From Cocos nucifera (Eukaryota > Streptophyta > Magnoliopsida > Arecales > Arecaceae): 64,000 bases of DNA. Both the position numbers and the translations under genes were made by a program. Shown piece by piece: positions 1 through 10,498 of this stretch (the first letter of the stretch is position 1; the number at the start of each line of letters is the position of its first letter). The stretch lies in NCBI GenBank assembly GCA_006176705.1, contig QRFJ01002477.1, forward strand, positions 53,617 to 117,616, given 5' to 3'. The notes under the pieces were generated by a model that was given only the letters and a program-made list of their open reading frames with translations, was not told the origin of the DNA and did not search any database.

Positions 1-1185
1 TCTGAATGAGATTCAATTAGGTTCAAGGAAAATCGTGCTAGCACTCGATTGAACCTAACGTTCTTCTTTTACTATCATAAATAAGTTGTCCTGACTGAGC
101 CAAAGGAGTTTGTGCTCAATCAGAGGCCTTCATATGGTCTGACTGGAGGTTGTCCAAGTCAGAAAAGGTTGTCTTATTTTGTAAGACATTACCTGCCATT
201 TTTGGTCACCTGCCATTTCTTGTTCTTTGACTTTGGTCAAAACCTGACCTTTGACTGGTCAAATGTTGACCATTGACACTTTGACTTTTGACCACATGTC
301 ATGCACCTATTGGAGAGCTGGTGGGGGCCTGTCCCCCTGCCAGAACCTGGCAAGGAAGAGGGCGCACGCCACCCTTGGCGTGTGCCCAAGTTGGAGGCGC
401 CTAGGAGTCCCTGTTGGACAGGGACTCCATCTCCTTTTTGGATTCCAATTAGAGTTCTCCTAAGAACCAACTTTGACTGGTCTTAGGCACCCTCTAAGGA
501 GGAATCCAGGGGACTCTATTCCCACCAATCAGATTTAGATCTGATTTCACAAAGAGTTGTGATTGGTTGGGAAGAAGAGAAGTTGGATCACAGATAGTCT
601 ATAAATAAGACCCTGCGCCCAACTCAGATTATGATTGAAAGTTTGAGAAATTCAAACCCCATGCCCCAAGGCTGCCTCTCCCCTCTTCCTCCATGCCAAA
701 CCCACCTTCTCCCTCTCCTCTCCACGTCCAAAAGAGTTTTGGAGCTTGGTTGGTGCGATCCAGATCAAAGAAAGGCGAGTGAAAGCTAGAAGGCTGCACT
801 GCTGCAAAGGACGACTGCTGATCTTCAAAAGGAGTTTTGAAGATCCTCCAGATCAGATCCAGATCTGATTTTTGGAGATGTGATAGAGAAGAAGAGGATC
901 TCCAGATCCAGCCCGAGTGGATACCGGTAGAGGCCAGGCACTTGCGTGGCTAGATCCAGAACCTTCCGCTGCATACAGGATCATCAATGGGTAATAGGAT
1001 TACCCATATCAAGGTAAATTAAATTTAATTTAATTTATCTAGATTTTATTTTATTTCTAAAATAATAATAATCAGATCTAAAATAACTTAAATCTGATTA
1101 GGATCAAAGAAAAATTTTTTTAAAATATATCTCTTATCTGATCAGATCTGAACGAACCTGGTCCGGAAAATCAGGATTTTCTTCA
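1..1185 (+). repeat. A-family copia LTR, 3' part (A0), cut by window edge
   Basis: This stretch matches the last ~1.2 kb of the A LTRs at 18585-20858, 25234-27320 and 33168-35442, including the W-box block, GC-rich hairpins, TATA box and splice-donor-like site. It ends in TTCA at 1185, where complete A LTRs end. What follows is not the A primer-binding site but sequence resembling another LTR (C), so this is a solo LTR or the 3' LTR of an element lying to the left. If it is an insertion, the target duplication would start with GACTC at 1186; the left copy is outside the window. Confidence 0.9.
228..609 (+). promoter_or_regulatory. LTR A0 promoter: W-box cluster and TATA box
   Basis: Several TTGAC cores on both strands lie within 228-295. 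A TATA box (CTATAAATAAG) is at 599-609, with GC-rich hairpins between them. TTGAC is the core of the WRKY-factor W-box. The spacing is the same in every A LTR of the window. Promoter use is inferred. Confidence 0.6.
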
Positions 1186-1910
1186 GACTCGGTTCAAAAT
1201 CTTTCCATATTTGGGGATTTTCTATGAGGATAAGTTGATCTAAACTGAAAAATCTAGAGGAGAAGGTCTCCTCTTTTCCAAGCATAGAGATGTTTTCAGG
1301 ACATCAATCATTGATGTCCGAAAGGGAAGATTTGTCTTTTCTTAGGGCTTTTCTCATATATATTTATTTCTGATTTTTGGGAGATCCAATGGTTGGATTT
1401 ATTTTTTATTCTATTTTATGTTCTTTATCTATTGGAATATCTAAGAGATCATAAGAATAATTTTATAGATTAACCATCAGGAGGGATCTGCAAGAAGCTA
1501 GCACTTTGAGCAGATCTTAATTCGATGAACCTCCGATTTATGTTGCAGCCTTGTGTGGACATTTTACAGAGATCAGACATATATGCGGATCTAAAGGCAA
1601 TAATGAAATTCAACCATGGAGTTCTCAACCCATGCGAAGGTAAGAGATTTGATCTCTTCTCTCACCTAGATGTGATATAGGATTTAGATCTAGAATTATT
1701 CTAAATCTAGAATATTGATTTGATTAATACCAAAATATTTATTTTTATATTTAATAATATATTATGACATATTATAGATCTTAGACATAGCTTTTAGTAA
1801 TTAGATTACATGCTATTATAGATTAAATAGTTCAATCTACATCTTTCACTTTATTATATTTCAAATATGTTTTAAAATTCAAGCATGAAACTCTGCATAT
1901 TTTTTAATAG
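1186..1910 (+). repeat. 3' part of an old copia LTR (family C)
   Basis: The stretch has no coding capacity. It lies just upstream of a decayed Met-tRNA primer site and has the layout seen at the 3' end of B LTRs, including a strong splice-donor-like AAG|GTAAGA at 1637-1645. The sequence itself is not the B LTR. I read it as the U5 end of a third family, with A0 inserted into its left part. The exact LTR end is uncertain (about 1896-1910). Confidence 0.55.
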
Positions 1911-1929
1911 TGGTATCAAAGTATCTAAG
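1911..1929 (+). other. Decayed primer-binding site of element C
   Basis: TGGTATCAAAGTATCTAAG resembles the A-family site TGGTATCAGAGCCAAG, with G-to-A and C-to-T changes typical of deamination of methylated cytosine. Such a site binds the 3' end of initiator Met-tRNA to prime minus-strand DNA. Confidence 0.55.
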
Positions 1930-1992
1930 TTTATTTATAATATGATCATATTTATATTAAATTAAATTTAAAAAATAAAACTTTTTAGATTG

Positions 1993-2061
1993 CACATACT
2001 GCTATAAGGTTGTCCTATTGTAAAGTTATCCCTTATAGTGGAGAGGTTGTCCTAGTATGTG
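1993..2061 (+). ncRNA. Leader cloverleaf-like element, C copy 1
   Basis: The outer stem CACATACT (1993-2000) pairs with AGTATGTG (2054-2061). Inside are a short AGG/CCT hairpin, a weaker central stem and a second AGG/CCT hairpin, as in the other copies. It is probably a structural element of the genomic RNA; the role is inferred. Confidence 0.5.
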
Positions 2062-2199
2062 TTGATCTATTCTTGAATGATTAGTAAGTTAGATATGATC
2101 TAAATAATTTTGTAATTTATTTTATAATTTTAAATCTAAAATTAAATAGATGTTAGATCTATTTTAGATTATTTAGATTAGATCTAAATAATATTGATT

Positions 2200-2271
2200 G
2201 CACATACTATTATAAGATTGTCTTGCTATAAGATTTACCCCTTATAGTGGAGAGATTATCCTAGTATGTGC
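2200..2271 (+). ncRNA. Leader cloverleaf-like element, C copy 2
   Basis: The outer stem is perfect over 10 bp: GCACATACTA (2200-2209) with TAGTATGTGC (2262-2271). The central hairpin CTATAAG (2226-2232) pairs perfectly with CTTATAG (2241-2247). Small AAG/CTT and AGG-like hairpins flank the central one. It lies 207 bases after copy 1. Confidence 0.6.
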
Positions 2272-2755
2272 TAATCTGAATAATCTAAATCATAAATATG
2301 TTAGATTAGATCTAAAATAATTTATAATTTATTTTTAAATTTTAAATTTAAATTTAAATGATTTATGATTTGATCCATATGATGTATTTTATATTTAGAT
2401 CTAGATCCTCTTGTTGCATATATTGATATGTATCTTTTGTTTTGAATCTAGAATGTATATGATATATTTATTTTATAGAATTTAAATTAAGAACATACTT
2501 TCTACAAAATCTTAGATTCAAAATCCTAGGACATGATTGAAACATTAAAACAAATCAGATCTAAAACCATATATTGAATATGATTTACTATAAACTATTT
2601 ATAATTTGAAAATGTTTCAAATTATCAAATCAAAAATTAGTTCTAAGATTCAATAAATGCAAACCCATAAGCTTTGAACTTAATTAAGAATTAAGTGATT
2701 GTTTAAGATCTAGGTTTATAATTTAAAGATCCTAAAATAATTTCATAAAACATGA

Positions 2756-3853
2756 TGTTGGTGCAGAATCTGGTTGATGCCAGAACGGAGCTAGAGCTGG
2801 AAAAGATGAGGTCACTGCCGGTGACTTGCAACACAAAGTCTTGTTCGGAGTTGGGGATAGTGGCTCTGGTAGGATCCTTCAAAGATCAAGTCAGCTCTTC
2901 TGGTTAATAGAAATGAAGTACTTAGAGAGATTTTAAGCAAAGTTTAGAGCTTAGAGAAAAAATGTATATAGAGGATCCCTTATGTAGACGGAGCCTATAA
3001 CAAACTGATAGTGATAGCCGTAACTGCCTGGTAGTGGGTCATTCCGAACCACATGAAGTTTGTTATGGATGGTGGTGTCCATTGTCATGACATGCCAGTC
3101 TATTAGGATTTAATAGTTGAAGATCAGATGGAACAGCTATAGGCGGTGAAGAATTTCACATCATAGTAGATCGAGAGAGATTTGGGTGTCTTCGAGATTG
3201 TATGTGTATTGATTGATAGTTGTTATATTAAGAATTGATGCTAAGGTCCTTCTAGCGATAGAGAGAAGTTTGACTGGAAGAAATCATTTGGACAATTGGA
3301 AGAAGTCTAGAAGGAGTTCGATTGGAGGAGTCTAGATTGAAGGAGATCGAAAGGAGTAGTCCGGCTAGAGGAGTCCAGCTTGAAGGAGTCCAGAAGGAGG
3401 AGTCCAGCTTGAAGGAGTTCGAAAGGAGTTCTATCGGAGGAGTCTGGCTTGAAGGAGTTCGATTGGAGGAGTCGGACTTGAAGGAGTCCAACTAGAGGAG
3501 TCTGACTGGAGGAGTCCAGCTTGAAGGAGTCTGAAAGGAGGAGTCCGACTTGAAGTAGTCTGGCTGGAGGAGTCCGGCTTGAGGAAGTCCAGAAGGAGGA
3601 GTCCGGATTGAAGGAGTCTAAAAGAAATTCCATCAGAGGAGTCCAACTTGAAGGAGTTCGATTGGAGGAGTCTAGCTTGAAGGAGTCTGGTTGAAGGAGT
3701 CCAGCTTGAAGGAGTTCGGATGGAGGAGTCCGGCTGGAGGAGTCCAACTTGAAGGAGTCCGAAAAGGGTTCAACTGAAGGACGGCCATCTTCAGATCATC
3801 CTGAGATAAGACACCAAGCCAAACTTTGGTAGGAGTGAGTTTAACCCCAACAA
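2756..3853 (-). repeat. Gypsy-like LTR (family F), probably a 3' LTR
   Basis: The segment has inverted ends TGTTGG...CCAACA and is about 1.1 kb long. To its right, reading the minus strand, is a purine-rich tract (AAGTTGGAGGACTAT) that fits a polypurine tract next to a 3' LTR, so the element would run leftward. About half of the LTR is a minisatellite. The gene immediately right of it is on the opposite strand, an arrangement known for antisense ORFs of Tat-lineage gypsy elements. The other LTR is not in the window. Confidence 0.55.
3296..3775. repeat. 15-16 bp minisatellite inside LTR F
   Basis: About 30 imperfect tandem copies of a unit close to GGAGTCCAGCTTGAA alternate with variants such as GGAGTTCGATTGGA. 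Because the unit length is near a multiple of three, the complementary strand stays open in more than one frame and yields repetitive Leu/Ser/Pro-rich ORFs. I do not regard these as genes. Confidence 0.85.
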
Positions 3854-4555
3854 TAGTCCTCCAACTTTCGAGTTCGAGATTCAAAAGAAGAGAGTACAAA
3901 AAAAATGACTATCAAAGTTCTTTTTCTTGTTCTATGCTCGTTGGATGGAGAGTCTTGGCATTTATTGCACTGGCACCGAAGCTTCTTAAATACGAGGTGA
4001 CCTAAAAAGATAATTTTTCGAAACTCACACTGAAACTCTGCCCCAAGTATGGTGCAATTAAAGTTTTGTCAGTCATCGGTCGCTTGCCATGATGAGTGGG
4101 ACACATGTCAATCGCAGATTGGTCAAAGATGACCTACCATCATAATCATCTTGGGCTTTGTAGGATATTTAAGTTTGTCTTCTTCTTCCAAGGGCTTCAC
4201 TTCTATTTGAGCTCTTCTCTTTCTTTCTCTAGTATCCTTCTTCCTGCTCGAGAGCTCTTTGATTTTCTCCTCTATTTCTTCTGCCCGTGGGTGCTTTCCT
4301 ACTCGATTTTCATCGCACCCATCATCATGTTGCCCTTCTCGACCAATCTAGATTGGTTTTACAATCTTTCCTTTGATTATTTTAATGTCTCTTGCATTTT
4401 GTTCGTTCAATTTCTTCAAGAAGGTTTTGCTCCTTATTTTCTTAATTTTTTGAGGATTTTTTGGTGTTCATTTGATCCGAATATCTTCGAGAACCTCTTA
4501 GTCTACCAGTTCTTGGAGTTCATCTAATCCAACCTTCCAAAACTCTAATCCCATA
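3854..4555 (+). other. Leader or promoter region of the F antisense gene
   Basis: There is no convincing coding sequence. A TATA-like GGATATTTAAG near 4163 is followed by a pyrimidine-rich stretch (about 4180-4270) typical of a plant 5' UTR. The open frame at 4096-4527 is rich in Phe and Leu because of this pyrimidine bias, and I do not call it a gene. Confidence 0.35.
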
Positions 4556-5991
4556 GATGAGACCGATCTTAGAAGTATGTCCCATCTGACCTTTGTACCG
4601 AGCATGATCTCTTGCACCTTAACCTTAGACGATCTTTCATTGATTAGGATTCAATACAGGGTCCCTCCAGAATACAAACTAGAACTCTCTAAACCCAACG
4701 ATCGGTCTTGTTCTCCCACGCTCGATTGATTTTTTCCATGCTTGGAAGCTCTTCGTGTCAGACTAAGACTTTCACCTCCACCTTTTGTAGTTATGCTTTC
4801 CAATTTTTTGAGCATCTCCCTAACTTTCATAGTGCCAAACTCTTTTAGGTTTGTTATCGAATTTCTCTTTCTTTGCCACATAGCCAAAGTTTGCCCAACC
4901 ATTTCTCTTTCCAAAATTTACTATACCTTCAAACACCATCCTTCTATGAAGGACTGGTGGTACTTCTTCCCCTAGTTCAGCAAGAAAGGATTACTGAAAG
5001 GTGCTCCTTCTATTCACAACTGGAAGGAGAGGTTCTTCTTTGTGTATTGTCCAACTTTGCTACTAGAGCTTCCTTCTTGGAGTCTTCTTAGAGAGTCAAT
5101 CCACCGATCTCCTAGTTTAGATAGCGGCAAACATGACTTTGCCAATAAACTTACAACTTATCGAGCTCCTTTCGTTCCCGAACATCTGAAAGAATAGGCT
5201 CTGTTCAACATGGTTTTGAGTCCTTTCAACCCTATTGGTATACTTTTCTACTTCACGCACTTTTATAAGGTTTCATATTCATATGTTGTTGATGTGATTC
5301 GTTCTTTATTGCAGAGATGGACACCCAGACAATCAAAATACTTACCAAGAGGCTTCATGCCATGAAGAGAAAAGGAAAGGCATCGAGTGAAAGCTCAAAG
5401 AGGGTGAAGGTCGATGCTCCGAGCTCCGCAATCCCCACGTTGGTTCCATTGCCTCCAAAGTTGTCAAAGGCACCAAAGTCGTTCCCACTGCTGAGGTCGG
5501 TGCTGTTGATGGGGGCTCTACATTTCCAACATCTTCAAGCCCCCCAACTAAAGACCAAGCTATGCAGCCTCCCACTGAAAGAGAGGAAGGAGGGGAGAGG
5601 AATTAAAAGAAGAAGGTCGTCGTGAAGATGATTCGCAAGGCACGTCCTGGCGAGTCCAATGATGATAGTGATTATCTAGGAGAAGATTTCTTCAGTAACT
5701 CAAAGATCATCTGGGACTTGACTGACAAGTTTGCCATGTCCGAGGTGGTAGACCAGATGGCCGACCTTGATCATGCATAGCTCATCTAGGATTCCCTTGG
5801 GACCTTCCTCAAGGTAATCACCTTGTTGATTCTCTTTTTCTTTTTTTTTTGCATGCATCACATCATTCATTTATTGCAGTCAGATCACTAAATACTTGTC
5901 CACATTAGACTGGTGCATCATCTTAGGGCAGAAGCCCTGAAAGTTTAGGAGGACCTTCAAGCTGAAGTTTCTCATCTTTAGAAAGAGAAAG
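4556..5991 (+). pseudogene. Antisense gag-like gene of element F, broken
   Basis: I recognise the plant 'putative gypsy-type transposon' protein pattern (Pfam Transposase_28-like). Segments in order are VPPEYKLELSKPNDRS near 4665-4715; LRVRLRLSPPPFVVMLSNFL (4751-4810) leading into PNSFRFVIEFLFLCHIAKVC near 4828-4890; then SMKDWWYFF and WKERFFFVYCP near 4945-5050. A Lys-rich stretch starts at 5317, followed by VVDQMADLDHA near 5745 and a coiled-coil-like tail near 5930-5990. Introns are suggested by TTATTGCAG|AG at 5314, CAAG|GTAATC at 5813 and TTATTGCAG|T at 5879. Frame breaks and stops near 4725, 4976, 5777 and 5787 make it non-functional. It is cut at 5991 by the D LTR. The function of this protein class is unknown; it is carried by retroelements, often antisense to pol. 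Confidence 0.6.
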
Positions 5992-6546
5992 TGTTAGGAT
6001 AAACTATCCTCTCTCAGACCGGCATGGCGGTTGGTGATTAGCCAAGCAATAAGGAACAATCTCCTAGGATCAATGTGAAAGCAAAATAATGGATTCAAGA
6101 GAAAAGAGAGAAAGAAAGCATAAGAGTTTTTCAGGAGAAAAGAGTTTTATTCAATGAATTCAGCATCATATGCAACCTTCATCTATTTTTAGTATTTATA
6201 CTTTACAAAAAGGTCAAGCCTCAAGCTCATAGAAAAACTTTCTAAACTCAAATAATCCATATATATAAAACAATCCTAGAAAAATTAAGTCGGCCTAGTT
6301 TTAAACTGGGTTGGCTAACCTGCGACTAGGTCGGCTCAGTCTGAGACTGAGCTGACCAAATTGTGTACCATGTTAATAGTTCAAAAATACTGCTTTCTAT
6401 TAGAATTTTTCTCTAAGAGATAGCCAACCTAGTTCTATACTGAGCTAGCCCAGTTTCCAATTTAGCCAGCTCAGTCTCAGGGTGAGCCGGTTAAGTTTCT
6501 GAACTTTGCTATCTAGGCTGATTTCTCTTCCAACTTGCTTCCATCA
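5992..6546 (-). repeat. LTR of minus-strand copia element D (3' LTR)
   Basis: The segment starts TGTTAGGATAAAC where the F gene is interrupted and lies beyond the RNase H stop of D (6623). It contains a short palindrome (GCTCAGTC-TGA-GACTGAGC) near 6332-6350. The right edge is uncertain; CCATCA at 6546 is one candidate. The 5' LTR of D is not in the window. Confidence 0.5.
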
Positions 6547-6622
6547 TTTCATGACCTATTTTCTCATGTTCCTAAGACTTGGGAGTGCCACTTTTGAGCT
6601 CACAATCTCAATCTTGAGTCTT

Positions 6623-7680
6623 TCAAGTCCTTGTGAACTCAACTCTTCTTAGCAAACCCATCCTTGCCACAGACATTTGAAAGCTATCTTTGTGGAGTAC
6701 CTTCATGAGTGCATCAGACTGATTCTTCTTGGTATGGACCTTCATCAGTTCTACTTCATCTTCCTCCACTAGCTCTATGATTCTATGGTACCTCATGTCT
6801 ATATGCTTCGTGTGCGCATGGTAGACTGGATTCTATGCCAATGGTAGAGCACTCTGACTATCACTGAATAGTGTAACCTTGCTTTGCTCCACCTCCAACT
6901 CAACAATCAGCCTCCTAAATAAAAGGGCTTTCTTTGTAGCCTCCATTATTCCAATATACTCAGCCTCTGTGGTAGACAAGATCATAATTGGCTAAAGGAT
7001 TAATCACCAAGACACTGATCCACCATACATGTAGAAGATGTATCCGATAGTTGACCTCCTTGTATCAAGATCTTCTGCATAATTTGCATCTACAAACCCT
7101 TTCAGAGGACTCGAATCTCTATATTCAAATCATCTTGGTTGTTAACCAAACACTAAACCACAATATCTTGTTCCATGCAGATATTGTAATATTCATTTCA
7201 ATGCTTTCTAGTGTTCCTTCCTAGGGTTAGCCATGTATCTACTAACTGTGCTCACTGCATATGCTATATCTGGTCTATAGCACACCATAGTGTACATCAT
7301 ACTGCCTAAAGCATTCACATAATGGATTTTTTTCATGTATTCTCTCTCCTCATCTGATTAGGGGCTTTATAACTTGGAGAGAGATATATAGCTCGATAAT
7401 AGCGTCTCTATAGGTTTGGCCTTCTCCATTCCAAACCTCTCCAGAACTTTCTAGATATATCTTTCTTGTGATAAATGAAGCACTCCTTTGCACCTATCAA
7501 TGCAAAACTCCATTCCAAAAATTTTCTCAGCTGGACTGAGATCCTTCATCTTAAACTCAGATGATAATGCCCTTATCAGCCTTTTTACAGCTTCCATTCT
7601 TCTCCTAGCTATAAGCATATAATTTACATACAGTAGTAGGTACAGAGCATCCTCCTCATCTACATCGTTGACATAGACAC
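6623..7680 (-). pseudogene. pol: Element D pol, C-terminal part (RT end and RNase H)
   Basis: On the minus strand this encodes the RT catalytic box in decayed form (LLLYVNYMLIA, YVNY instead of YVDD, 7619-7630), the connection region (SRYMANPRKEH, ILQYLHGTRYCGLVFG) and copia RNase H motifs (STTEAEYIG, LFSDSQSALPLA, TKHIDMRYH). It ends at a TGA at 6625-6623. Stops and frame changes show decay. The N-terminal part of the same gene resumes at 37746: the protein there ends ...CEHDCYV and continues here as YVNDVDEEDALYL, proving that the 30-kb block between is an insertion. Confidence 0.85.
7676..7680. repeat. Left target-site duplication of B1
   Basis: GACAC precedes the B1 5' LTR; GACAT (37741-37745) follows its 3' LTR. 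Four of five bases match, and D's RT coding resumes directly after, so the pair is convincing. Confidence 0.75.
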
Positions 7681-10165
7681 TGTTGAAAAATATGTCCTAA
7701 AGCCATTCATCAGCCTATTGATGACTGAGCTACATTGTATCTATAATTGATTCATTAATAAATAAAATACATTTTTGGCCTTTTATTCATCATAAATGTT
7801 TTTCACCTTCTAACGAACTCCATTGTTGTGATAAAATCTTTTGGACTATCTAGCTTCGATAAAGAAAGGATTTATCGATTAGTCCTTAAATTTGTTCACG
7901 ATCAAAGGATAGGCTGTTAATTAGGATAACAGCATCAATCGAGTATAGGTCGCTATATGCCATATAGGTTGGTTGTCCTCTTAACCAAAGAGTGTGGAGA
8001 TACTATTGTGGCATACAGATGAGATGTATGGGTATGTCATCAGTGAACATGACCAACTCCACAGCATTCTACTATCAAGAATGTCTCTGATGGGATATAG
8101 GTATAAGTATCTCTTAGACCTGAGATCATCTTAGTGACTTACAAGCAACTCACTATGCTTTGGTACCGGACTAATTAAATTTCTAATTCAGCAATGGATG
8201 GCTTCTGGGCACAGTCAAGTACTTATGAAGTCAGAGTGTGATCAAGATCGAATTAACCACTCCAAGAGTTGGAGAATAATGTATCACTGTATTTCAATAT
8301 AGCAAAACCTTGGCTAGGATAATCCATCAGATGGATTTGATATTTTGAAATACAATGTCGAAAACCTGATCAGAATTGATAGTTGAACTCTGAGGTGTCC
8401 TACGAGCATTATGGTCAAGGGAATGAATTATATGAAAACTATATCCACATGGGTTCTAAGATGGTGTTCTACACTTTTGACCTATCCGACCGTCGGGTAT
8501 CATTGCTAGATGGTCACTGAGACTGATACAAAAATTTATTCCTATGCTATCAACTTAGGTTTGGATCTATGAGGTCACACATATTAGAGTTCATGTTCTG
8601 ATCGGATGGTTGATCAGTGATTTAGAATCGCTTTAGGGTTAAACGATCAATACGGTTGATGTTTGACCTAGTACAAGTGTTACAGAAGGATTGATTAGCA
8701 ATTTGATTGATAATTAATTTAATTTGATTAAATCAATAGGTTAAAATTAAGTCTAATTAAATATAATTTAATTAGATTTGGTTTGGGCTTGATTGGATCA
8801 AGTCTAATTGACTTATTTGATAAGCCAAGCGCAAGGAAGAACTAGTCCTAGTCTAACTAGGACTCGACTCAACATAATTTTTTAATTTGATTAGAAAATA
8901 AATTAAAATTAAATTTATTTTAATTAGACATTTAAATGGATTAGGATCTTATTTAATTAGGTTGGTTTACTCATATTTTTATTTGGTTAAAAGACCTCAT
9001 TTGATCAAGTCAAAATAGGAGTCCTAGTGTAACTAGGACTCCCTATTCCTTATGCCACCTAATCCTCACGCCCCATCCTTTTTCTCTTTATGTTTTTAAG
9101 TAAAATTCTCCACACCCAAAGGCTTCTCATGCCCCCCATTCTCTCTTCTATTTCTCATATGGAAGTTTGTTGGAAGACCAAATCAAAAGGTGAATTAGTT
9201 TTGCTTAAGGATTCTATAAGATAGAATCCTTCTTGACCAATTCTTCTTCCCATTGTGTGCTGACCCATCTTTCTTTATTTACTCTGATTTCCATGGTAGA
9301 AGAGGGATTTTTTGTGTGCCTCCTTTTCTGTTCCATGGCAGAAATGTAAGATGGGGGCGCCCAAGAGTTGGGCGCCCCAACAACTTCCCTTATTTGGTCC
9401 TTCCTAGTCTAGGTTTTTAACCTAACTTAGACTCTGCATATCTCTTTATTTAAAAAGATTTTTTAGCTAAAATTTTTATAAATTGTAGATATTTGAGATC
9501 TCTCTTCAGTGTAAAAAAATAAAAGAAAAATTTTTCTAGGTCATGGAGATATTAAAAACACAAATTAGGATATCTAGAAAAAGAACAAAGAAGAAGAAGA
9601 GGGTCTTCTTCTTGGGTTTTTGTTCCAGATCTCTTCCTCTTTCTTTGTGGGCTTTTGAGAGGTGTCTCAGCATCACTTACCTTCTTTCTTCTTTTTTTAT
9701 TTTTTGAGTGTCTAAGTCTTGAAGAAGGAAACACCGGATCGACTATCGAAGAGAGATCAGCATAGTTCTAGCATGCTTTGTTGATTTCCTGCATCAAGAT
9801 CTCTGATCGTGTTCCTGAGCTCATGTGGATGACTCCTAGAGATCTGATGTGTGTGTGGCTTATGACTTCATCCTCAAGCCTGGATCAGCAAGCTAGAATG
9901 TCTAACATGCTCAGGTAACAGATTCGATCTGTTATTTTATAGCTATATTAGATGTTGTATAGATTTAGGTTGATATGATCAACCTTTCTTTCTCCTTTAT
10001 GTTTTTAATTTTTGATTTAATATCATGCATTGATCATGTAATAGTTTTAAGATCTAGATATTTATATATTTATTTAAATAAATATTTAATTTATTTAAGT
10101 CTTTCATTGCCTGATCTTGAAAAGTTTCAAGATCTACCCATGAAATCTTAGATCTGATTTCTTCA
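7681..10165 (+). repeat. 5' LTR of B1
   Basis: The LTR runs TGTTGAAAAATATG...TTTCTTCA, 2485 bp. It matches the B1 3' LTR and both B2 LTRs and has no gene. It carries one copy of a ~185-bp segment (about 8857-9040) that is tandemly doubled in B2 LTRs. A splice-donor-like CTCAG|GTAACA lies at 9914|9915 near its 3' end. The minus-strand ORF at 9552-9734 is low-complexity and rejected. Confidence 0.9.
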
Positions 10166-10167
10166 AT

Positions 10168-10183
10168 TGGTATCAGAGCCAGG
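10168..10183 (+). other. Primer-binding site of B1
   Basis: TGGTATCAGAGCCAGG starts three bases after the LTR. It is complementary to the 3' end of plant initiator Met-tRNA, the usual primer of plant copia elements. Confidence 0.9.
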
Positions 10184-10283
10184 TTATTATTACATAATTT
10201 TTATGTATATTTAGATTATTTCTTAAATTAGATCTAATTTATAATCTAATCATTAAATTTAAAATTAAAAAAATTTAGATCTC

Positions 10284-10351
10284 ACGAACTACCATAAGAT
10301 TGTCCTACTGTAAGGTTTATCCCTTACATTGAAAAGGTTGTCCTAGTTTGT
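10284..10351 (+). ncRNA. Leader cloverleaf-like element, B1 copy 1
   Basis: The outer stem ACGAACTA (10284-10291) pairs with TAGTTTGT (10344-10351), one G-U. The central hairpin TGTAAGG (10309-10315) and CCTTACA (10322-10328) is perfect over 7 bp with loop TTTATC. Compared with C copy 2, an outer-stem T-A pair has become A-T, a compensatory change. Confidence 0.65.
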
Positions 10352-10428
10352 TAGATTTGATCTAATTTTATTTATGATTTAATAGATTTAAAATAATTTT
10401 AGATCTAAAATTAAAATATTTTAGATTG

Positions 10429-10498
10429 CATGGACTGCCATAAGGTTATCCTGCTGTAAGGTTTATCCCTTACAGTGAATAAGTTATCTTAGTACGTG
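10429..10498 (+). ncRNA. Leader cloverleaf-like element, B1 copy 2
   Basis: The outer stem CATGGACTG (10429-10437) pairs with TAGTACGTG (10490-10498), with one mismatch and two wobbles. The central hairpin CTGTAAGG (10454-10461) and CCTTACAG (10468-10475) is perfect over 8 bp. AGG-TTAT-CCT forms the side hairpin near 10444-10453. Confidence 0.65.

Larger units (their letters stand above)
1930..2755 (+). other. Non-coding leader of element C
   Basis: This AT-rich region has no ORF. It resembles the leaders of B1 and B2 only through two copies of a structured ~70-nt element (separate entries). It stops at the TGTTGG start of the F LTR, so the rest of C (gag-pol) is either outside the window or lost. 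Confidence 0.55.

Noticed and set aside
301..486. 61-70 codon ORFs with WW/Pro-rich text, repeated near 19830-20167, 26393-26628, 34519-34753 and on the minus strand near 62925-63184
   Set aside because: They are the GC-rich U3 hairpins of the A LTR read in different frames; starts and frames differ between copies.
1993..2271. Cloverleaf-like elements as tRNA genes
   Set aside because: Stem lengths and loops do not fit tRNA and there are no A/B box promoter motifs or T-loop consensus; the similarity is only topological.
3307..3747. 146-codon minus-strand ORF rich in Leu, Ser and Pro
   Set aside because: It is the translation of the 15-16 bp minisatellite; more than one frame is open because of unit length, and there is no domain.
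4096..4527. 143-codon plus-strand Phe/Leu-rich ORF
   Set aside because: Pyrimidine-biased leader in front of the F antisense gene; composition alone explains the hydrophobic content.
9552..9734. 60-codon minus-strand Lys/Arg-rich ORF
   Set aside because: Complement of a TTC/TCT-rich stretch of the B LTR; not open in B1's other LTR or in B2.
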